Positions 54,001 to 61,207 of a stretch of DNA of 64,000 nt are shown here, piece by piece (positions within the stretch are counted from its first letter, which is position 1; each line of letters opens with the position of its first letter). The stretch covers positions 39,628-103,627 of the forward strand of contig QCEG01000005.1 of NCBI GenBank assembly GCA_003278535.1. Reading direction: 5' to 3'. A program made the translations under genes and the position numbers. The stretch is from Prochlorococcus sp. AG-355-N18. GTDB lineage: Bacteria; Cyanobacteriota; Cyanobacteriia; PCC-6307; Cyanobiaceae. A model generated the notes under the pieces. It was not told the DNA's origin. It made no database searches and worked only from the letters and a program-made list of their open reading frames with translations.

Positions 54001-57000
54001 GAAATTTATCTGAAGCAGAAATAACTAAAAATGTTCAAGTAAATATAGATGCCATTCCAGATAAACCCAAAGATATTATTTTTGTAGATCAAACAAATAA
54101 AAATGGATTAATTCAAAATCAAAGTATTAGACTTCTCGAAATAATTAATCCTATATCTTCTAATAATTTTGAAGATAACGACGGCTCTGAAGAGAAATTA
54201 ATAGAAATTGCTATAGATGATAGTTTGATTTTGGGAAACAGTATTAATGATTCATGGAACCCAATCTTAAATAATAATTCTGATGGTATATCTAAATATT
54301 TATTTAAATTTGAAGATCTAGAAAATCTAATTTTGATTGATAATGGTATTGATGCAATTAATAAAATTGATTTTGAAGCAAGTTTAATTTCAAAAGAGAA
54401 ATCTAATGGAAAATCTAATAGAGGAAATATTTCTAAAATTTCAATAAATTTTCATAGAAATGCAAAAGATCCTTTTTTTAAAAATATCGAATTAATAAAT
54501 TTAAATGAGGATTTTGATTTTTATAATCTTAGTAATTTTGTAGATATTGAACCTTATCTAGACGATTCAATCGAATTTGTTATAGATAATTTAAATTCAA
54601 ACTTGAATATTTTTGATTTAGATAAAAACATAATTGAAAGAAATGAAAATAATGAGATTATTTTAAATGATAGTTTAGATAATTTCTTTATAAAATCTAT
54701 TCCAAATATTTCAGGAAACTTCAGCTTTAACATTAGGTCTATTGCTATACCTCCTGGTTTGGGATTATCTAAAGAGTCTTCAAGAAAAAAACTTGATTTA
54801 TCAATAAATCCGATAGCAGATATCCCAATTATTAATTTTGAAAAAAAAGATGATTTTCATAACATAGAATCAAATGGCTGGTTTGATTTGGGAAAATTAA
54901 ATCTAAATATAAATTCAAATGATAATGATAATTCTGAAAATTATTTTTTGAAAATTGGCTACTTTAATGAAAAAGGTCAAGTAAATAATCTTCCTGATTC
55001 TTTTAGGCTAAATGTTGACTTAACAAAAAATAATGAAGGTTATTATGAAATACCTGAAGAGCTTTTAAATGATTTAAATTTATATTTAGGAATCATTCCT
55101 GAAAATATAGAATTAGCCTTAATTCCAATCTCTACTGATGATAATAGTAGCGTAGAAGGAGAAAGAGTTTTACTGAAAATTTCAAGTAATGAAGTTTTAA
55201 AATTTCCTTTATTAAATATTGCTTTTAATCCTAATTTTGATGAAGATACAAGAGTGCCATTATTAAAAGAAAATGGAGGCCCTATAGAAGCAAATCTAGT
55301 TTCATCAGCTGGCAGTCAAACCTTAGAAATAGAGTTCAGCGAGATCCCTGCTAATGCAAAAATTCAAAAAAGAGTTTTGGATGGAGATGAAACAAACTGG
55401 ATCACACTTTCTGATCAATTATCTTCATTAATTATTCCTTATGAGGAAGCTAAGGATCTATTTTTCCAACCTCCCAAGGATCATACGGGAAATATTGAAA
55501 TTACTGTTAGAGCATTAAGTTTTGATTCTGCCAGAAATAGTAAGTCATCTAATCCAAAAAAAGTTAATTTTAATTTTAATCCTATAAATGATGCACCTTT
55601 CGTTATTGATGCATCTGATTTAGATAAAGTTCTAGAAAACTATTACAAAGAATGGGATCTCCTTAAAATATTTGAAGATGTCGATAATAATAACTCGGAA
55701 ATTGAGATAAAATCTATAAACCAAATAATTGAAAATGAAAATCGTGAATTACCACAATGGTTAAAAATAAGTAATGAGGGTTTTTTATCTGGGATCCCCT
55801 TAAATCAAGATGTTGGATTTTATGAATTTTATATAACAGCTAATGATCCTTCAGGACTAGAATCTTCAGTAAATATAAATTTAGAAGTAGGCAATACTAA
55901 TTCATCTCCATTTTTAACGAACTATATCCCAAAATCTTGGACGCTTAATAGTGATGATAATGGAGAATTTATTTTTAAAACGGTTGACTTAAATGATGAA
56001 TTAATACTTAATCCAGTATTGTTTTTTGATGATGATGATTTTCTTCATAATGAAGAAAAACATATTTATTCAATAAGCACTAATTTGGTTGATTGGGATG
56101 AAAATATTTCTGACCTTGCCAAATTAAGAGATGGGCAATTAATAATTAAACCAACTACTAAATCAAAAATAGGCGATCAAATTTTTTATTTAAAGGCTTC
56201 TGATATTAATGGAACTTCAGTGTTGCAAAAAATTGCCTTATTTGTAAATGATATAAATGAACCACCTGTTGTTATAAAAGAAGGCGCAAATCTTGTTTCA
56301 CAGAATAGATGGCAAGAAGAGATCTTTATTAAAGAAGACGAAGATTTTAATTTTGATTTAAATAATCTTTTTGTTGATAATGATCAAAGTGATGTTCTCG
56401 CTTTAATAAATCCAAGCAATTTTCCTTCTTGGCTTAAATTTAATCTGGCAAAGAATAATTATGGAGGAACCTTGGAAGGCGTTCCAAAAAATAATGATAT
56501 TGGAGCTTATAAATTAATTTGGCAAGCTATTGATCTTAGGGGACAAAAATCTATATATGAACTCATTATTAATGTTGAAAATACTAATGATTCGCCTTCA
56601 TTAAAAATCAATCCTGATTATTCTAATTTTGGTGAAATTATTAATGGCATCCCTTCTTTATTAGAAGGAGAATATACATCACTAGATCTTAGTAAGATTT
56701 TTAGTGACGATGATTTAATTCATGGAGATAATTTGAATTATGAAATAATTGAGATATCTAAAGATGATAATGTAATTGATAACCAACAAGAATGGCTTGA
56801 AATCGTTTATAGATCAACTACCCCTAAATCTCCTGAGGGAAAACTCTATATTGAACCAGTTTTCTATAAATATGATGATTCTTTAAATTTAATAAGGATA
56901 GAAAATAACGAATTAGCATCACTTCAGAATGGAACTGAATTAGTAGTTTCCATTCAATTAATTGATAATAGAAATATTTTAGAAAATGGAGTTTTAGGAA

Positions 57001-60000
57001 TTGATTTAGATATCATTATTGGGGAATCCCTAGAACTAATTAAGGAATCGGCTTCCTTAACAAATAAATTACCACTATTTAATAGTATTCTTGAATCAAA
57101 TAACTCTATTAGAATAGAGGCTGGAGCACTTCCTGAAATTGGCCAAGGAGATTATTTAGGAATTGATGAATTTGATGAAATTATAAGTTTTAAAACTAGA
57201 CTTAAAAATTCTCAGGAAAATATATTTTTAGGAATTAGCCAAGGTAAAGGTATAAATAGAGATGGAATTACTGGAAGAAATCAGGAAATATTTACTGATG
57301 AAAATAGTGTATTTTATTCTTATTCCAGTAGAGATGGTGCTGACTTACATATTATGGCACCTAAAAATAATGATGTTGGTAAATATAATTTTAAAATCAA
57401 TGCTATAGATAGTTCAGGATCAGCAGAAATAGCATTTATACCCTTTGAGATTTTAAATAAAAATGATAAGCCTTTTGTAAATAAGAATACTGAAAAATTC
57501 TTAAAGGATTTATTTGACGAAGAATATTTTGAAAATTTTAATTTCAATACTGGACCATTATCTTTATTTTCTGATGATGACTTAATTCATAATAGTGATA
57601 ATCTTACATTTCAAATTATTCAAGGAGATATAAATAATAAGATAAATAATGATTTGTATGCTGAAAATATATTAAATATTGAGAAAACTGATAATAAAAT
57701 TTCAAATTTATCTTTTAAAGTACCCTTAGGTTTAACTAATGATGTAAGTCAAGAGTTTAAATTAAAGGCAATAGATTCAGAGGGAGAGGAGGTAGAGACT
57801 GATTGGTTTAATCTTTTTTTCAAGCCAAAAGCTGATTTAACTAATATTACTGGAGTTAATGATAATGAAATCATTGATCTCTTATCTCTAGGTATCCTTC
57901 TAAATAAAAATATGTCTATAGATTTGAGTAGAAATCTTGGCATTAACTCTCTTGATCCAAATGATATTTTAGGAGATAAAATATTCTTAAATATTCAAGT
58001 AGGAGATCAAGAAGCATATCTTAAAAACAATGTTGGTGATAATCCAATAATAGATAATGGAAAAATAAATGAAATTGGGGAAAAGCAATTTAGAATTGAT
58101 CTTAATAATCTCTCCGAAATCTCAGGTAATCCCTTAGGAAATATTTCCGGTCTTGAGTTAATAGTGTCCCCTAATAAATTTGAAGAAAAACCTTCACAAC
58201 TTGAAAATGTATATTCTATAAATAATGAGAATGAGCCTGTTAAAACTGGAATAGCTATTGATATTTGGACTGAAACAGAAGTTAATTCTATAGAAACTAA
58301 ATATCCAAGTGTCTCATCAAATGTTTCAACAATATGGATCCCTATAGATAATAATCAGGCAGAATTCTTACCATCAAGGCCTATCAATATTGATGAAACT
58401 TTTTTTGAAATTGATAGCAATTATATTTTGGATATGAATGAATATTTTTATGATCCGGACCAAGATGAGACTATAGGTTGGAAACTTAATCTACCAAGAA
58501 AAATCAGAGATTTGATTTTTATAGAGAATGAAAGTGGTAAAGTTTTATTTACTGAAAAAGTTAAATCATTTGAGGATTTGCCATTAGGAATTCATAAAAT
58601 TATTTGCGAGCGGAAAGATAGTTCTCATTCTTTTGGTCAAAAATCAGGAATGTCTCGCGGAGTTATAAGACTGGCATTTAGATCAAATAAAAGTGAAAAA
58701 ATAATAAAGGGTATAGACCTCTTAAGGGAAGCTGATACTTCTTCTCTCGAAGCGATTGTGAAAAATCAAAAAGAAAGTTTGAGTGAAGCCGAATCAAATG
58801 TTCTGGAAATTTTAGATAAATTGAAATTAAAAAATGAAAATGAAAAACTTTCTTTTATCGAGAAAATTAGTATTGGAAAGGTAGCTTTGCTAGAAACTAC
58901 TGAAGATCAAAAAGTAATTAAGCTTGATTCTACAAACTCTTCAGGTGCTTTATTTTTAGAATCTTCCACCAGTAATACTTCAGAGGAAATGGATTTAAAA
59001 ATAAATAATATTTATAAATCCCCAAATATTAATATGCCTCTGGGCGAGATTGATTTTTCATTAGATACAAATTCCGCAGAATCTTCAATTGTCTTTATTG
59101 ATGTACTTGATTTGGAAACCAATATTAATTCCATTGTTAAAACTAATGTATTTGACGAGCCTTCATTATTTCAATCAACCCAATTAACATATGAGGAATC
59201 AGTTGATGGGTCATTGCAAGAATGGTTGGATTCTTTGGATTTTAATTTAAATTATTATGCATTACCAAATTCTGGAATGAATATTGAATTAGAGAGTTTG
59301 AAAATTAATATGAATGATACCCTCTCAGAAAAACTTTCATCTATAGGTTTTTCCGAGGATCATCTGCCCTATATTGATGGTTCATCATATTTATTAGATA
59401 CAGATAATGATGGTTTGGTTGATAAAATTGGACTTCTATTAATAGATCAGGGTTATTTTGATTTGAATAGAGATATAGGTTTTATTAGAGATCCAATAAT
59501 TCCAATCCTTTTTGAAGTAATTGAAACACCTGAAACTAGTCAAAATATTGGTAACGAAACTATAGAAGCAAGTAGTTCTATAATCCCTCAAGATTTAAGT
59601 CTTTATAATAATTACAATATCAATAATTTATATCAAAATTCTTCAGTGATAGAAGATATATCTGGAGAAATATTAAACAAAAATAATTTTAGCTATATCA
59701 GTAATTCCCAAATTAATAAAGAAGCAGAAAATATTAAGTTAAAAGTCGATGAAACTAATTTTATTTTCGATAATAGTTCTGTTTTTAAAAAACTGAAAAA
59801 ATTAAGTAAGCTTTTATCTAATAGTTTTGATTTAGCTAAAGATTTTGCATCAAGACTTGTTGATTCACCTTTAGAAAGTTTCTTGTTGATAATGTTGGGT
59901 GGTATATCTTCCGAGAGAATTTTAACTAAATCTATAGATACATTAACTAAAGATAGAAATCTAAAAATAAAAAGGCGAAATGAACTTTTCCAAGGTAGAT

Positions 60001-60443
60001 GGATTTACCCCACAAGAGATAGTAGATTCTTAGCAATTGAAATGTTTAATTCAAAAATAAAAATTTTGAATATCAACGATATGGATGAATTTGTAGATAA
60101 ATATTCTGTTATTCCTGGAATAGATCATGAAGGGAAATCCTTGCTTAGTGAAATTCTTCATGAAGTTATTAATCCAGGTATTTTTATAAAGGAAATATCA
60201 ATATTGTTGAAAAAATTATCTCACGGTGAACAAATTGATATAAATTGGAATCAATGGATTAATAAATATTTTTTAGATGATAAGTTAAAGGGAAATTTAG
60301 GATCTAAATCCAAAGAAAAAATAAGAGATTTAAAATCAATCTTATCTAAAGCTGACAAAGTAAATGTTTCAATGACAGATGTTTTGATGTATGCGCAATT
60401 TATTGACGTTGCAAGAGAATTGAAAATAGATTTAAATATATAA
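48051..60443 (+). CDS. Giant (4130 aa) secreted adhesin with repeated cadherin-/dystroglycan-like Ig folds and RTX-linker-type Ca-binding segments
   Basis: Repeated ...FDVDDIDLDYEIINAPNWIVLDELTNSLIGTPKNINVGNNNLILKVSDGRGGE...; PLIIDFNNDGIQFLDI...LDVNNDKIIDHLDDSWSEILLWFDNGDGISQKEEL. Confidence 0.85.
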   Translation: MEIIDDFNIEIIDHYQNPYGEIYLNNIDNSSGEINLDHDFNLSHISIDDFNTSNQSTIINYLNREIINLELEYANNFILGDKNDNKFISNLNSPYKNFYYASDNNDTYIGLKNKLEVLNYDTNNIDLVSGLIVTNSSDDVFLQEDNNLFKELLDNDDNFLIFKDNFNLDDFDNLKDFDIIRLTEKEDQAILKGNNEKLIIDFNKGDDTLVLHSYTPELTAENYINLEKLVWHPLNTSENREDLSIEFDVFEVYEGQEKVIPIGDYITNAQTEKEKNWEINYFQNEELGKKEIPNWITIDSVEPSVSLIGAGNIVISFELEKDEENDQLTWIKIYANDLRDNAPGLLGLELDLNMNNSIFSIDEDLYTLTNIFDSNKLPLFRNKGSIKKSPVEDNKLYIYGLGAASLPKANQGEILGLSDYSNDNTLFAKIPLRNFDDEIHSKKDLDLNIEIKLMPQVGGEIIDLDKVLILDNKASFVDVLRLNPDDKDIKSYAFSLEEKNHNEVKNIIFSLREINDNPKFVNRDNEIILNATQDSPFLYNLSDKFFDVDDIDLDYEIINAPNWIVLDELTNSLIGTPKNINVGNNNLILKVSDGRGGEIEKEIKILVQNINDSPFLNKEILLPEIFQDQNFDFLIPQNSFDDPDFLISSEEKLDYSILDNNGTFLESDFITFNEEENILKFSPTQINIGSHEFRLRATDKDGKYAEQLITLNIKNKNDAPVFTKSFETFKSFQTNSLDLNLVSEEERKNLIFIDSKTSLDLNSWVNDVDKVFDINESLTFHLEIMDNEGQVFEINNNNDEKYNWISFSKNILEINATENNIGSHFIRFSASDSSNETITSLFNINVRHKNRAPIINENFLLDDIFNIKGKGLLNSTVSNNFIQDDSSYSKVLLVSLEEESEINFKLPKSLFLDPDLLLDENEKLSIELIGSEELFNNDSKELNVFTFDEDNLSISGSTVGLAIDKSNGAAIWKNKLIAEDNYGKSTSIDLIFSLQRTALKPSVEILNEINDFEEGTIKTLNEFININNVPRTGDRLFIEISQVDTNPYKLDLFSDNIFIEEAYVNNKPVWKINGNWNNIENLLNNLKLKTSNNFGFGDFKLEVKAYSELGLTSLRSEVSNAIFDIYINPKVDAPVWIDNTNDDFLLEDFNFSSLGDVFKAELIDYNEKLSYRISFDNDLDLEFSNIFGEELGLKIENSFIFNENEWQDLIIRNKSETINLIDLKIEALSYSNVLRKFKASDYRLIKWKPIPLIEIDPNINVITEITKSKSGEIINLDLDLNIPPIAKSSLLALKLKEGSELILNNEVIKPENKIDSDEYYYLNFNQNSQIVRLQIRNPDIFNGLYEGEISIYSSVKDDLNKSYLEHSIFEDVKNKLTTKNEKNIFSWEVSQVAFSPEFNSDNLEKFGYDPITGKLNLEIRRGSSLSGQRNPREGLILGIQNIPNGYQLVNKVDDKYIVFGATDEFGTFTIINIPPLPFDTEQNQIANFNLINEGNLFLIPNDKKVSPLNNHKLKFLLSSRIIDNSIGDTSSEVVSEELYLNSSNTLPVLNEDRFVDPLIIDFNNDGIQFLDINDLENNIRFNMIPTKGNYKTSWITNTDANPFDNAFLALNDTKNDDGDIKILSINELFSEYFKSENITRNYLSGTDALLSLDVNNDKIIDHLDDSWSEILLWFDNGDGISQKEELLNVENFLSKIDLNTKENLSVQPSWSSSNILLSQSNAYSKSPNENVYKIYDVGLENYSGDFLNEKIDIELLSKNEGQNEFSQNNNLITNENNDQAFLKIISPLSSSWIEEGIDSLTLIRLSGLPNEITLPLGLKDSIGDWVFTWEDYKNNDYQLNLIANDYWSGNFPLNVLVSQIQADGSLRSSISKTINVEITPVANKPYLNSKNIIAKEDELFSIQDLISSYGLRDNDGSEKLVFELTDLPQGTKIFYKEGLEEIKSNENGVFVFDSDEINNIGIQPAENFSGILQFAIKLIAIENGNLSEAEITKNVQVNIDAIPDKPKDIIFVDQTNKNGLIQNQSIRLLEIINPISSNNFEDNDGSEEKLIEIAIDDSLILGNSINDSWNPILNNNSDGISKYLFKFEDLENLILIDNGIDAINKIDFEASLISKEKSNGKSNRGNISKISINFHRNAKDPFFKNIELINLNEDFDFYNLSNFVDIEPYLDDSIEFVIDNLNSNLNIFDLDKNIIERNENNEIILNDSLDNFFIKSIPNISGNFSFNIRSIAIPPGLGLSKESSRKKLDLSINPIADIPIINFEKKDDFHNIESNGWFDLGKLNLNINSNDNDNSENYFLKIGYFNEKGQVNNLPDSFRLNVDLTKNNEGYYEIPEELLNDLNLYLGIIPENIELALIPISTDDNSSVEGERVLLKISSNEVLKFPLLNIAFNPNFDEDTRVPLLKENGGPIEANLVSSAGSQTLEIEFSEIPANAKIQKRVLDGDETNWITLSDQLSSLIIPYEEAKDLFFQPPKDHTGNIEITVRALSFDSARNSKSSNPKKVNFNFNPINDAPFVIDASDLDKVLENYYKEWDLLKIFEDVDNNNSEIEIKSINQIIENENRELPQWLKISNEGFLSGIPLNQDVGFYEFYITANDPSGLESSVNINLEVGNTNSSPFLTNYIPKSWTLNSDDNGEFIFKTVDLNDELILNPVLFFDDDDFLHNEEKHIYSISTNLVDWDENISDLAKLRDGQLIIKPTTKSKIGDQIFYLKASDINGTSVLQKIALFVNDINEPPVVIKEGANLVSQNRWQEEIFIKEDEDFNFDLNNLFVDNDQSDVLALINPSNFPSWLKFNLAKNNYGGTLEGVPKNNDIGAYKLIWQAIDLRGQKSIYELIINVENTNDSPSLKINPDYSNFGEIINGIPSLLEGEYTSLDLSKIFSDDDLIHGDNLNYEIIEISKDDNVIDNQQEWLEIVYRSTTPKSPEGKLYIEPVFYKYDDSLNLIRIENNELASLQNGTELVVSIQLIDNRNILENGVLGIDLDIIIGESLELIKESASLTNKLPLFNSILESNNSIRIEAGALPEIGQGDYLGIDEFDEIISFKTRLKNSQENIFLGISQGKGINRDGITGRNQEIFTDENSVFYSYSSRDGADLHIMAPKNNDVGKYNFKINAIDSSGSAEIAFIPFEILNKNDKPFVNKNTEKFLKDLFDEEYFENFNFNTGPLSLFSDDDLIHNSDNLTFQIIQGDINNKINNDLYAENILNIEKTDNKISNLSFKVPLGLTNDVSQEFKLKAIDSEGEEVETDWFNLFFKPKADLTNITGVNDNEIIDLLSLGILLNKNMSIDLSRNLGINSLDPNDILGDKIFLNIQVGDQEAYLKNNVGDNPIIDNGKINEIGEKQFRIDLNNLSEISGNPLGNISGLELIVSPNKFEEKPSQLENVYSINNENEPVKTGIAIDIWTETEVNSIETKYPSVSSNVSTIWIPIDNNQAEFLPSRPINIDETFFEIDSNYILDMNEYFYDPDQDETIGWKLNLPRKIRDLIFIENESGKVLFTEKVKSFEDLPLGIHKIICERKDSSHSFGQKSGMSRGVIRLAFRSNKSEKIIKGIDLLREADTSSLEAIVKNQKESLSEAESNVLEILDKLKLKNENEKLSFIEKISIGKVALLETTEDQKVIKLDSTNSSGALFLESSTSNTSEEMDLKINNIYKSPNINMPLGEIDFSLDTNSAESSIVFIDVLDLETNINSIVKTNVFDEPSLFQSTQLTYEESVDGSLQEWLDSLDFNLNYYALPNSGMNIELESLKINMNDTLSEKLSSIGFSEDHLPYIDGSSYLLDTDNDGLVDKIGLLLIDQGYFDLNRDIGFIRDPIIPILFEVIETPETSQNIGNETIEASSSIIPQDLSLYNNYNINNLYQNSSVIEDISGEILNKNNFSYISNSQINKEAENIKLKVDETNFIFDNSSVFKKLKKLSKLLSNSFDLAKDFASRLVDSPLESFLLIMLGGISSERILTKSIDTLTKDRNLKIKRRNELFQGRWIYPTRDSRFLAIEMFNSKIKILNINDMDEFVDKYSVIPGIDHEGKSLLSEILHEVINPGIFIKEISILLKKLSHGEQIDINWNQWINKYFLDDKLKGNLGSKSKEKIRDLKSILSKADKVNVSMTDVLMYAQFIDVARELKIDLNI

Positions 60444-60467
60444 ATGTTTATGTGTTGTTCTAATTAG

Positions 60468-61205
60468 ATGAGTCAAGAAAATAAATATCTTGATTTAATG
60501 AATAAATTGGCAAATTATGGATTACTGCAATCCTTAGTTAAACAGGATGCTGAAATGATGTTTGTAGAAGAATTTAAAATTAAGAATTATCCCGAATCAA
60601 TGAATAGTGAAACCATTATAAATTTCTTGAAAGAGGAACTTAATATAGAGGAAACTGAACAACTTGATCAATGGAGAAAACAAGCTTTACTTACAGATAA
60701 TTCTCAATTCCTTGATTTTGCAAGATTAAGATATAAAAGATCACTAGTCATAAAGGATTTAATGAGTACAAGTGGCGAGTCTATTTTTCTAAAATACAAA
60801 GACCGTTTAGATCGAGTACTTTATAGCCTAATAAGAGTAAAAGATGAAGATCAAGCTAATGATCTCTATTTTTCAATAGAATCTAAAGAAGCTGAGTTTG
60901 GTGATATTGCAGAAAAATTTAGCTGTGGTCCAGAATCAAAAACTCGCGGAATTGTTGGACCAGTTGATTTCACAACACCACATCCTGAAGTGGCTGCAAG
61001 ATTAAGAACTTGTAATCCAGGAGACTTAATAAGTCCTTTTAGAGCTAGTGAATGGTTTGCAATTATAAGGCTCGAGTATAGGTATGAAAGTGAATACGAT
61101 GATAAGACAAAATCTTTTCTTGGGTCTTTAATACTTGGTTCAAAATCAAAAAACAAGTCTCAGGAAATTTTACAACAATTTATAGAGCCACCTATTGTTA
61201 AATAA
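60468..61205 (+). CDS. PpiC-type peptidyl-prolyl isomerase, co-linear with type I secretion genes
   Basis: FSIESKEAEFGDIAEKFSCGPESKTRGIVGPVDFTTPHPEVAARLRTCNPGDLISPF. Confidence 0.82.
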   Translation: MSQENKYLDLMNKLANYGLLQSLVKQDAEMMFVEEFKIKNYPESMNSETIINFLKEELNIEETEQLDQWRKQALLTDNSQFLDFARLRYKRSLVIKDLMSTSGESIFLKYKDRLDRVLYSLIRVKDEDQANDLYFSIESKEAEFGDIAEKFSCGPESKTRGIVGPVDFTTPHPEVAARLRTCNPGDLISPFRASEWFAIIRLEYRYESEYDDKTKSFLGSLILGSKSKNKSQEILQQFIEPPIVK

Positions 61206-61207
61206 TT

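Noticed and set aside
50043-57943. Short minus-strand ORFs inside the giant adhesin gene
   Set aside because: Antisense to a continuous 12.4-kb ORF; no independent evidence.
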